From NCBI GenBank assembly GCA_937915515.1, contig CALGIK010000233.1:1-9281 (forward strand): a stretch of DNA of 9,281 nucleotides. The letters are read 5' to 3'. A model generated the notes under the pieces. The model was not told where the DNA came from and did not search any database. It worked only from the letters and a program-made list of their open reading frames with translations. Source of the DNA: an uncultured Clostridia bacterium. Its GTDB lineage: Bacteria; Bacillota; Clostridia; Christensenellales; CAG-314. Every line of letters begins with the position of its first letter. Position 1 is the stretch's first letter. The translations under genes were made by a program, and so were the position numbers. This document shows, piece after piece, positions 1-5,974 of the stretch.

Positions 1-900
1 AGTTAACGGCCCTATGTCCATACCCATCATATCCGTTGGCAAGCCGCTGCTGTCCATAACGGTAAAATGCGCATCGTTGCTGAATTTGTCGGCAACTACA
101 GTGTCGACAGGCAGCATAAAGTTGACCTTTTTTTCTTTCGCCTGAGCAATAAGCTCTTTTGCTAAACCTACTTTTTCGTCCTCGCAAATGGATGTACCGA
201 TGTTATATCCTAACGCCTTAAAAAAGGTGTATGCCATGCCGCCGCCCACCAATATATAATCGGCTTTATTAAGCAAGTTTTTGATAACGCCTATTTTGTC
301 GCTTACTTTTGCGCCGCCCAAAACCACAACAAAAGGACGTTGAGGAGCGGAAAGTGCCTTGCCCATAATTTCAATTTCACGTGCAATTAAAAATCCGCTT
401 ACGGCAACAGGCACATATTTTGCTACACCTGCCGTACTTGCGTGCGCGCGGTGCGCTGTGCCAAAAGCGTCATTAACATATACGTCACAAAGCTGAGCTA
501 ATTGTTTGCTTAATTGGTCATCGTTAGCTTCCTCGCCTTTGACAAAACGGGTATTTTCGAGCATCATAACTTCGCCGTTTTTTAGTTCGTCCGCCATTTT
601 TTTGACTTTTTCACCAACGATTTCTGTTGCCATTTTTATCGGCTTACCCAATAGTTTCGAAAAAGCCGCCGCAACGGGAGCAAGACTAAATTCCTCATTA
701 AAGACTCCTTTGGGACGTCCCAAGTGGCTTGCTAAAATTACCCGTGCGCCTTTTTCGATAAGATATTTTACCGTAGGCAATGCGCCGACCAAACGGGTAT
801 CGTCGGTAACGTTTTTTTGCGCATCGAGAGGTACGTTAAAATCCACACGCACCAAACATTTTTTGCCTAAAACGTCTATATCGGTAATACTCTTTTTCAT
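1..900 (-). CDS. pgk: Phosphoglycerate kinase, 3' end cut by window edge
   Basis: Cytoplasmic glycolytic enzyme that moves the acyl phosphate of 1,3-bisphosphoglycerate to ADP, giving 3-phosphoglycerate and ATP. The frame is open from the ATG at 900 to base 1, giving 300 residues; the family is usually about 395-415, so roughly the last 100, including the end of the nucleotide-binding domain, lie outside. Family motifs appear in order: RVDFNVP at 18-24, SHLGRPKG at 58-65, MLENTRF at 113-119, NDAFGTAHRAHAS at 143-155 and LGGAKVSDKI at 194-203. The substrate-binding arginines and histidine (R18, H59, R62, R118, R151) are present. An AAGGAG ribosome binding site (915-910) lies 9 nt before the start. 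It has its own promoter and follows the terminator of the upstream unit, so it is probably transcribed separately. No frameshift or odd composition is seen. Confidence 0.98.
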   Translation of the reverse strand, partial: MKKSITDIDVLGKKCLVRVDFNVPLDAQKNVTDDTRLVGALPTVKYLIEKGARVILASHLGRPKGVFNEEFSLAPVAAAFSKLLGKPIKMATEIVGEKVKKMADELKNGEVMMLENTRFVKGEEANDDQLSKQLAQLCDVYVNDAFGTAHRAHASTAGVAKYVPVAVSGFLIAREIEIMGKALSAPQRPFVVVLGGAKVSDKIGVIKNLLNKADYILVGGGMAYTFFKALGYNIGTSICEDEKVGLAKELIAQAKEKKVNFMLPVDTVVADKFSNDAHFTVMDSSGLPTDMMGMDIGPLT

Positions 901-947
901 TTATTAAAACTCCTTAATACCATTGATTATTTTGCTCATTTTGCGTA

Positions 948-1006
948 TTTTTAAATGTTACATAACAATATTTTGTTGAGTTTTAATACGGTCGAACATT
1001 TAAAAA
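948..1006 (-). repeat. 12-bp inverted repeat in pgk leader
   Basis: TTTTTAAATGTT (948-959) and AACATTTAAAAA (995-1006) are perfect reverse complements, 35 nt apart. They lie in the predicted pgk 5' leader, starting about 17 nt after the likely transcription start. One arm overlaps a small dyad, TGTTA-CA-TAACA (956-967), and the loop holds a possible minor hairpin, AACAA-TATT-TTGTT (964-977), so alternative folds exist. The stem is almost all A-U with one G-C pair, so its stability in RNA is doubtful. The rest of the 314-bp gap (901-1214) is AT-rich and holds the pgk promoter, its ribosome binding site and the upstream terminator; no small gene is seen. Confidence 0.6.
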
Positions 1007-1029
1007 CTTATATTAAATTACTATATGAT

Positions 1030-1058
1030 ATTTTACTCTACTTGATTAAAAGTGTCAA
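1030..1058 (-). promoter_or_regulatory. Sigma-A type promoter for pgk
   Basis: On the minus strand a perfect -35 box TTGACA (1058-1053) is followed by a 17-nt spacer and a -10 box TAAAAT (1035-1030), one mismatch from consensus. Initiation would be near 1023, giving a leader of about 120 nt before pgk. It lies downstream of the terminator of the preceding operon, which fits an independent pgk transcript. Confidence 0.85.
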
Positions 1059-1152
1059 ACAAAAGCTTGCTTTAAGAAAATTGCTTTATATTTAATCGAT
1101 AATTCAACCTAAATTTTTCGTCTAAAATGCTTTAGCGTAATTATTAAAGTAT

Positions 1153-1179
1153 AAAAAAACGCCAAAATTTTTGACGTTT
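1153..1179 (-). terminator. Intrinsic terminator after the AraC-family gene
   Basis: On the minus strand an 11-bp stem (arms 1179-1169 and 1167-1157, including one G-U pair) closes a very small loop and is followed at once by a U run that extends past 1157 to 1153. It begins 35 nt after the AraC stop codon. On the plus strand the G-U pair becomes a C-A mismatch and no gene reads that way, so it serves the minus strand. Confidence 0.8.
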
Positions 1180-1214
1180 AATATGCTCTTGCTAAATATT
1201 TTTGTTACAAAAAT

Positions 1215-2114
1215 CTATTTCTTTTTAATCGGCCGTGCTTCGATATAACCTCTGTAACCAAGCGGCGCAAGCTGAAAACGAGGCGCGCTTTCGTCCGCCC
1301 ATAAAAATCCGTAAATTTCAGGATTAAAACTATCTATACTTTCCCAAACGTCGCTAATTGCTTCTTCATAAACGGCATCATCAAAAGGCGGTCCCTGAAA
1401 AACCATATAACTATGTTCTTCCAAATCAATAATCTCAAACCCCTCGGGTATAGCGCCGTGATAATCAAGAGGTACTTCCACACCTTGCACATATTTTGAC
1501 GTGCCTTTTTTTATTAGTTTTTCGGGCAGCCAAAAGCCTGCAGACTCATACGAAGCCTCCTTTATGCTTTCCAAAACGCCCCAAATATCGCAGCCTACTT
1601 CGGTGCAATATTCACAATAATCCTTAGCGTTTATTCCTCTTTTAATAATAGCCTTTCTTTTGGGTCTTTCGATAACCTGCGTAAAAATTGTAACCGTTTT
1701 TTTGTTTTCCATTTTTTTAACCTCTTTGTTTTTAGTAAGCCAACGGTTAAGAGAATCATAAGGAATAAAATACTTGATAGGCACAGGATTTGTCTTGTAC
1801 TTATACGGCGAAATACCAAACTCCTTGCTAAAGGCTCTGGTAAAACCCTCGTGGCTGTCAAACTCAAAATTTAACGCAACGTCTATTACCTTATCAAAAC
1901 CGTTTCGCAATATCTTTGCTGCATTAGTCAGTCTCATTTTGCGAATGTATTCAAAAGGGGAACAACCGGTATACTCCTTAAAAATACGCGCCGCAAAATA
2001 AGGCGAATAATTGCATGCGTTTGACAGCTTTTTCATCGTGATATCTTGATTAAGGCGCTCCGCAATAAAATCCTGCATTTTTTTAACGGCAGCAGCGTGT
2101 TCCTTATTGTTCAA
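1215..2114 (-). CDS. AraC-family regulator with C-terminal GyrI-like ligand domain
   Basis: Predicted cytoplasmic DNA-binding regulator, 299 residues. Residues about 10-107 form a double helix-turn-helix domain: first HTH near 26-48 (MKKLSNACNYSPYFAARIFK), second near 76-98, ending in the family hallmark FGISPYKYK (99-107). Residues about 138-299 resemble the GyrI-like/effector-binding domain found in Rob-type and other small-molecule-sensing regulators. A Lys/Asn-rich linker (128-137) separates them. The start is TTG at 2114, chosen because GGAGG (2128-2124) lies 9 nt upstream and the first in-frame ATG (residue 13) has no such site. It follows dus by 39 nt with no terminator, so cotranscription is likely, and it ends at a good terminator. 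Ligand and targets cannot be read from the sequence; it may control its own operon or the neighbouring leaders, but this is inference. Confidence 0.93.
   Translation of the reverse strand: MNNKEHAAAVKKMQDFIAERLNQDITMKKLSNACNYSPYFAARIFKEYTGCSPFEYIRKMRLTNAAKILRNGFDKVIDVALNFEFDSHEGFTRAFSKEFGISPYKYKTNPVPIKYFIPYDSLNRWLTKNKEVKKMENKKTVTIFTQVIERPKRKAIIKRGINAKDYCEYCTEVGCDIWGVLESIKEASYESAGFWLPEKLIKKGTSKYVQGVEVPLDYHGAIPEGFEIIDLEEHSYMVFQGPPFDDAVYEEAISDVWESIDSFNPEIYGFLWADESAPRFQLAPLGYRGYIEARPIKKK
1712..1727 (-). promoter_or_regulatory. Internal ribosome binding site and ATG inside the AraC gene
   Basis: Within the AraC-family gene, AAAGAGG (1727-1721) lies 8 nt before an in-frame ATG (1712-1710) that is Met135. 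This is the linker between the DNA-binding and GyrI-like domains. Initiation here would make a 165-residue stand-alone ligand-binding protein ending at the same stop. The layout is seen directly; use of the start is inference. Confidence 0.45.
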
Positions 2115-2153
2115 AAACGTCAGCCTCCGAATGTGATTTTAGCAGATAAAAAT

Positions 2154-3092
2154 TTAAATATCTTGACTTGTATTGCTTTTTTTATTCAAAAAATTTTTTA
2201 ACTCATTAAGTATACTTAAGGTATCTTTCTTTTGCATAATAAAATTTATCAATTCTTTATTGTTACGCATACCTTTTACATAATTTACTATATGTTTTTT
2301 TATATCATTTGCAACAATATGGTCGGCATAAATTTTTAGTAAGGTATTTATGTGCAGTTTAACAGCCTCTAAAATATCAAAATTATAATCTTTATTTAAT
2401 AGTTCGCAAAAAATATACGGTTTGCCTATGGCTCCTCTCCCCACTGCCACGCCAAAACAACCTGTCTCGTCTTTTATTTTTAAATAACTGTTTCGGTCGA
2501 TTACGTCGCCGTTAGCAAAAACGGGAATGTTAACGGCTTTAACGGCTGATGCTATCGCCGCATAGTCGGCTTTTCCCGAAAATTGCTGACTGCTTGTCCT
2601 GCCGTGTACGGTGATATAATCCGCACCGTTGTCGGCGCACATTTTAGCAAATTCCGCCGCCGAGTTTTTGTTTATGTAACCCTTTCTGAATTTTACCGAC
2701 ACCAATTTATCCGTATTGTTTTTGACGCTTCTTATAATTTTTGCAGCTCTTGACAGGTCCTCCATAAGAGCGCACCCTTCGCCGTTACTTATTATTTTAC
2801 GCTGCGGACAGCCCATATTTATATCGATTGCATCAAAAGGAGCCAAGCAATCAAATTTGACTACCTCTGCAAAAACCGATGCCTCACTGCCAAAAAGCTG
2901 TGCTGCTTTAAAGCCGCTTTCGTCATTAAACAGCAATACCTTAGTGTTTGGATTTTTGTACAAGAGAGCTTTAGCCGAAACCATTTCGGTTACGGTGATG
3001 CCGCAACCGTACATTTTTGCCAATTTTCTAAATCCCGCATCGGTATAACCCGCCAGAGGCGACAGCATAAGATCAGGCAGATTATTCTTCAC
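2154..3092 (-). CDS. dus: tRNA-dihydrouridine synthase (DusB-like)
   Basis: FMN-dependent enzyme that reduces a specific uridine in tRNA to dihydrouridine using NADPH. From the GTG at 3092 the protein has 312 residues, near the family's usual 310-330. Motifs: PLAGYTD (12-18) at the first strand of the TIM barrel, AAQLFGSE (64-71), DINMGCP (90-96) with catalytic Cys95, VKFRKGY (133-139) with the FMN-contacting lysine, VHGRT (162-166), NGD (194-196) and GRGAIGKP (218-225) for the FMN phosphate. The C-terminal helical part (KHIVNYVKGMRNNKEL) fits the tRNA-binding domain. GTG is preferred because AAGAGG (3104-3099) lies 6 nt upstream and the protein then begins just before the conserved core; an ATG at 3194 would add 34 lysine-rich residues translated inside mazG. 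It overlaps mazG by 11 bp, suggesting translational coupling. The target uridine position is unknown. Confidence 0.93.
   Translation of the reverse strand: MKNNLPDLMLSPLAGYTDAGFRKLAKMYGCGITVTEMVSAKALLYKNPNTKVLLFNDESGFKAAQLFGSEASVFAEVVKFDCLAPFDAIDINMGCPQRKIISNGEGCALMEDLSRAAKIIRSVKNNTDKLVSVKFRKGYINKNSAAEFAKMCADNGADYITVHGRTSSQQFSGKADYAAIASAVKAVNIPVFANGDVIDRNSYLKIKDETGCFGVAVGRGAIGKPYIFCELLNKDYNFDILEAVKLHINTLLKIYADHIVANDIKKHIVNYVKGMRNNKELINFIMQKKDTLSILNELKNFLNKKSNTSQDI
2188..2219. other. Two adjacent palindromes at the 3' end of dus
   Basis: AAAAAATTTTTT (2188-2199) and TTAAGTATACTTAA (2206-2219) are both perfect palindromes, 6 bp apart, in the last 70 bp of the dus coding region and 74-105 bp upstream of the AraC start. 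They could be a bent, protein-binding site for a promoter of the regulator gene, but no convincing -35/-10 pair follows and AT-rich coding sequence gives such palindromes by chance. Confidence 0.3.
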
Positions 3093-4122
3093 GAAGCGCC
3101 TCTTTTGCTTCTTTCCAAAGCTTGTCCGTTTCAAATAAAGAAGCCTCTTCAAATTTTTTGCCTTGCTTGTCAAGCTCTTTTTCGATATACTCAAAACGGC
3201 GTATAAATCTGTTAGTGGTAGAATTTAAGGCAATTTCCGGTGAAACATCCAAAAATCTGCATAAATTGACTATGCTAAAAAGCAAGTCCCCTATTTCGTT
3301 TTGAATGGCTGTTTTTTCGTGAGAATTATATGCCAGTATTGTTTCGGATATTTCTTCAAGACATTTTTCTACAACTTGACTCTTGTCCGTCCAATCAAAG
3401 CCGGCTTTAGAGGCGCGTTTTTGCACCTTAATGCTGCGCATAAGCGACGGCATACAATTTGGCACGTCTTTTAAGTTTTGCGTATGCGTCAAAAAGCTTT
3501 TTTCCTTAGCTTTGTTGGCTTCCCAAACCGAAAGCGCCTGATTTTCGTCTGCTGCTTTGTCAAAGCCAAAAATATGCGTATGACGTGTAATCAATTTTTC
3601 ACAAAGACAGTCAAAAACGTTTTGAGCATTAAGAAAGTCCTCTTCCTCCGCCATTAAGATGTAAAACACACTTTGAAGCAGCAAATCCCCGATTTCTTCC
3701 GTCATTTTTTTGCTGTCCTTAAGCTCGACAGCGTCGACAAGCTCATACGCTTCTTCAATAGTGTTTGCTCTTATGCTAAGCAATGTCTGCTCTCTGTCCC
3801 AAGGGCATCCTTTTTCACTGCGCAAATATTTCAGGATATTAACCACATCTAAAAAGCCAAACTTCTTTTTGTTTAAAAAACTTTGTTTGGGCACAAAGAT
3901 AGCTTCAATAAGTGTCAAATCTTTAAGGCTAGCAGTAGTCCATATGCCTTCATTAAAAACATATAACGTAATACTTTCGTCAAAATAAGTTTTTAGCCGC
4001 TCTTTAAAATCCTTTGGCAACTCAACAATCAAAAGGTCATCATCGGTATTTTTTAAGACGAAATCGCCTTTTACAGTTAGATAAGTACTACTGTCAATCG
4101 GCGGAAATACCCGGTTTTGCAT
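3082..4122 (-). CDS. mazG: Nucleoside triphosphate pyrophosphohydrolase MazG with YabN-like N-terminal remnant
   Basis: Hydrolyses (d)NTPs to NMP and pyrophosphate, a house-cleaning activity of the all-alpha NTP-PPase superfamily. The protein has 346 residues; E. coli MazG has 263. Two MazG domains are visible. The first begins with the signature GCPWDREQT (105-113) and carries metal-binding residues in EEAYE (123-127) and EIGD (143-146); the second carries EEISE (256-260) and EIGD (276-279). Both metal sites look intact. Residues 1-88 precede the usual MazG start and resemble the end of the tetrapyrrole-methylase domain fused to MazG in YabN, including a 'DLTxIxAIFVPK' stretch (68-79) just before the MazG core. 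ATG at 4122 has AGGGG (4135-4131) 8 nt upstream and overlaps the flippase gene by 29 bp. The order flippase-mazG matches yabM-yabN of Bacillus subtilis. Confidence 0.95.
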   Translation of the reverse strand: MQNRVFPPIDSSTYLTVKGDFVLKNTDDDLLIVELPKDFKERLKTYFDESITLYVFNEGIWTTASLKDLTLIEAIFVPKQSFLNKKKFGFLDVVNILKYLRSEKGCPWDREQTLLSIRANTIEEAYELVDAVELKDSKKMTEEIGDLLLQSVFYILMAEEEDFLNAQNVFDCLCEKLITRHTHIFGFDKAADENQALSVWEANKAKEKSFLTHTQNLKDVPNCMPSLMRSIKVQKRASKAGFDWTDKSQVVEKCLEEISETILAYNSHEKTAIQNEIGDLLFSIVNLCRFLDVSPEIALNSTTNRFIRRFEYIEKELDKQGKKFEEASLFETDKLWKEAKEALREE

Positions 4123-5683
4123 GCTTTTTTCCCCTGTACATGTATTTTTTTATTTGTTTAGGCGTTAAACCTTCAAATACTTTTAAAGCTAAAACAGCAC
4201 ACGCATATACAACAAAAGCGACGGCAATAACTAAAATTGTGCCCTTTACGCTATTTACAAAATCCGCCGCAGTAACGCTAAAAAGCACAATGGGCACTGC
4301 CATAAATAAACAGCAAATAAGCGGTTTTGTAAACACAGAGTAAATATCAAGTCTAGTTTTAAAATTTTTGCCTAAGTATATTGCGCAGGCGGTAACGTAC
4401 ACAAAATAGCACAAAATAAGCGAAAAAGCAACTGCAAAAATATTGACGGCGGGATTTGGCAGCAAAATAATACTCATTACCGTTTTAAGTCCTATGGATA
4501 TTGCTAAAAAAACAAGCGGAATAAACTCTTTGCCTAAACCCTGCAAAATTGATGTGAAATTGCCGGAATAACTTAAAAGTAAGGCGCCTATTGCGGCGAT
4601 CATCAATAGCTGAGCGCTTAAAGTGACATCACTGTACGGTAAAGCCGAATATAAAAGTTTTATAATTGGACGGCTTAAAAGCAAAAAACCCACTACACAA
4701 GGCAAAACAATAACGTTATTTAGTTTTAACGCCAAATTAATTTTATGGTTGATGGAATCTAAATTCCTTTTGGCGGCAGAACCGCTTATGCTCGGCAGAA
4801 TTGCCGCAGCTATCCCTCCCGCGAGAATAACAGGCATAGCGTACAGCGAATGCACGGGGCCGCTCCATATGCCGTACATGCGGGTAGCATCGTTTGGTAT
4901 AAGGTTTAGTATAAGACTGCTGTCAATTAATTGCGATAATGGCAGCAGCACGCCGCCTAAAGTTACAGGAATTGCCGTTTTAAACAGTCTGCCGTAAATG
5001 ACTTTTTTGCTCGTCACAGGCGGCAGACAAACCGTATTTTCTTTTTTAAAAAAATAAGCTATTACAAATACCAAAAGAGCGACAATTTCTGATGCAGTGA
5101 CGGCAAAAATAGAAGCATTAACGGCTTTTATTTGGTCAGGCATGTATCTGTAAGCTAACACCAAGCCTAAAACAAGCTTAATTACCTGTTCGGCAACAAG
5201 GCTTACTGCTGTTGGCTGCATTTTCATTTGTCCTTGAAAATAACCTTTTAAAGCGCTCGAAATACATACAAATATGATTGCAGGACTTAATATTTTGTAA
5301 GCTGTTGCCGCTTCAATATTACCTTGAACAGCGGCGATTTTATCCGAAATAGCATACAGCAAAACGGTAAACAGCACTCCTACAATACCCAAAATGACAA
5401 GCGAACATTTTAAAATACGCTTGCAGTCAGAGCAAAAATTAAGTTCAAAAGCACGTGCTATTTCCTTGCTTACGGCAACGGAAAAACCCATACTGACAGT
5501 ACTTAAAAGTGTGTAAAGCGGAAAGACGAGCTGATACAGCCCCATTGCATATGTTCCTAATAAATTTGTCAACGGTATGCGGTAAACCGCACCGATGATT
5601 TTAGCAAATAATCCGCCTACAGTAAGTATCAGCGCACCCGTCAAAAAAGAATTGCCGCTTGCCTTTTTTTCGCCCTTAACCAT
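4094..5683 (-). CDS. SpoVB/MVF-family polysaccharide or lipid-precursor flippase
   Basis: Integral membrane protein of 529 residues from the MOP exporter superfamily (MurJ, SpoVB, Wzx-type proteins), with about 14 hydrophobic segments across residues 13-500 and a basic cytoplasmic tail (507-522). Family features: FLTGALILTVGGLFAKIIGA near 13-32, RIPLTNLLGTYAMGLYQLVF (35-54), and a GYFQGQMKMQPTAVSLVAEQ block (147-166). Members export lipid-linked envelope precursors; SpoVB itself is linked to spore cortex in Bacillus. Its place next to mazG and close to mfd matches B. subtilis yabM, so the assignment to the SpoVB/YabM branch is good, but the cargo is unknown and a general lipid II flippase role is possible. 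The ATG at 5683 has no clear ribosome binding site (only TTAAAG close by), and upstream lies a structured leader. It ends with TGA inside mazG. Confidence 0.93.
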   Translation of the reverse strand: MVKGEKKASGNSFLTGALILTVGGLFAKIIGAVYRIPLTNLLGTYAMGLYQLVFPLYTLLSTVSMGFSVAVSKEIARAFELNFCSDCKRILKCSLVILGIVGVLFTVLLYAISDKIAAVQGNIEAATAYKILSPAIIFVCISSALKGYFQGQMKMQPTAVSLVAEQVIKLVLGLVLAYRYMPDQIKAVNASIFAVTASEIVALLVFVIAYFFKKENTVCLPPVTSKKVIYGRLFKTAIPVTLGGVLLPLSQLIDSSLILNLIPNDATRMYGIWSGPVHSLYAMPVILAGGIAAAILPSISGSAAKRNLDSINHKINLALKLNNVIVLPCVVGFLLLSRPIIKLLYSALPYSDVTLSAQLLMIAAIGALLLSYSGNFTSILQGLGKEFIPLVFLAISIGLKTVMSIILLPNPAVNIFAVAFSLILCYFVYVTACAIYLGKNFKTRLDIYSVFTKPLICCLFMAVPIVLFSVTAADFVNSVKGTILVIAVAFVVYACAVLALKVFEGLTPKQIKKYMYRGKKHAKPGISAD

Positions 5684-5701
5684 ATCTTTAATATATGTAA
5701 A

Positions 5702-5742
5702 ATCTGCCGATTTAAGCGGAATTTCGACAGAATTTGGCAGAT
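5702..5742 (-). repeat. Hairpin upstream of the flippase start
   Basis: ATCTGCC (5702-5708) and GGCAGAT (5736-5742) form a perfect 7-bp stem with a 27-nt loop, ending 19 nt upstream of the flippase start codon. The loop contains AAGCGG (5714-5719), the same six bases as one arm of the terminator-like hairpin at 5766-5788. On the minus strand it could therefore compete for the other arm of that hairpin. Confidence 0.5.
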
Positions 5743-5765
5743 ATAAAAAACGTATTTTTGAGCAT

Positions 5766-5788
5766 AAAAAAAGCGGTCAAATCCGCCT
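5766..5788 (-). terminator. Terminator-like hairpin in the flippase leader
   Basis: On the minus strand AGGCGG (5788-5783), loop ATTTGA, CCGCTT (5776-5771) form a 6-bp stem with one G-U pair, and seven U residues run from 5772 to 5766. It looks like a short intrinsic terminator placed between the leader's large inverted repeat and the flippase gene, about 80 nt before the start codon. It could be an attenuator or the 3' end of a small RNA; which one is not shown by the sequence. Confidence 0.6.
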
Positions 5789-5793
5789 GTACT

Positions 5794-5887
5794 CCGATAC
5801 GAGGTAAAACGGTAAAGTCAATCGCTAAACTATGCATTTTATCATAACACTGATAAAAAATGACTAAAACCGTTTTACCTATATCGG
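5794..5887 (-). repeat. Large imperfect inverted repeat in the flippase leader
   Basis: Two 27-nt arms (5794-5820 and 5861-5887) pair through CCGATA/TATCGG, a perfect 11-bp core GGTAAAACGGT/ACCGTTTTACC (5803-5813 with 5869-5879) and AGTCA/TGACT, giving 22 base pairs with two small internal loops. The 40-nt loop holds a nested 8-bp hairpin TTTTATCA/TGATAAAA (5837-5844 with 5851-5858). It also holds CTAAACT (5825-5831), complementary to AGTTTAG just outside the stem (5890-5896), which would allow a pseudoknot. The structure is followed after 5 nt by a terminator-like hairpin on the minus strand. It fits no riboswitch or T-box class I can name. Confidence 0.75.
5836..5844 (-). promoter_or_regulatory. 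Possible extended -10 promoter inside the inverted repeat
   Basis: On the minus strand TGATAAAAT (5844-5836) fits an extended -10 element (TG-N-TAnAAT), with initiation near 5829. No good -35 box lies 17 nt upstream. The arms of the large inverted repeat would flank it, so they could act as paired operator sites instead of an RNA stem. Confidence 0.3.
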
Positions 5888-5916
5888 TAAGTTTAGTAAT
5901 ATATCTATTTTAAAAA

Positions 5917-5922
5917 ATTATA
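5917..5922 (-). promoter_or_regulatory. Possible -10 box for the flippase operon
   Basis: A perfect TATAAT on the minus strand (5922-5917), directly preceded by TG, lies between the foldase terminator and the large inverted repeat. Initiation near 5910 would transcribe the whole structured leader. The -35 region falls in the terminator U-tail and has no match to TTGACA, so the call rests on the -10 box alone. Confidence 0.45.
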
Positions 5923-5932
5923 CATTTTTGAT

Positions 5933-5965
5933 AAAAAAAATTTGCCCTTAATTAAGAGCAAATTT
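5933..5965 (-). terminator. Intrinsic terminator after the foldase lipoprotein gene
   Basis: On the minus strand an 11-12-bp stem (arms 5965-5954 and 5949-5938, with one G-U pair) is followed by a U run reaching 5933. It starts 9 nt after the stop codon at 5975. It separates the mfd/foldase transcripts from the flippase operon. Confidence 0.88.
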
Positions 5966-5974
5966 TATAAATAA

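Noticed and set aside
506..907. Plus-strand open frame of 133 codons
   Set aside because: It is antisense to pgk, whose frame has all family motifs; the translation resembles no known family.
1631..1867. 78-codon minus-strand open frame inside the AraC gene
   Set aside because: It lies in another frame over the linker and domain ends of a clear AraC-family protein and resembles nothing known.
3093..3194. N-terminal extension of dus to an ATG at 3194
   Set aside because: It would add 34 lysine-rich residues read inside mazG with no family match; the GTG at 3092 has AAGAGG 6 nt upstream and begins just before the conserved core.
4014..4343. Plus-strand open frame across the flippase-mazG overlap
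   Set aside because: It is antisense to two well-supported genes and has no family similarity or ribosome binding site.
5794..5887. MITE or insertion-sequence remnant
   Set aside because: The arms are imperfect, no flanking target duplication is seen, and the sequence does not recur in the window.
5766..5910. T-box or known riboswitch ahead of the flippase
   Set aside because: No T-box GGGTGG-ACCGCG sequence or other class signature is present, and the downstream gene is not an aminoacyl-tRNA or amino-acid gene.
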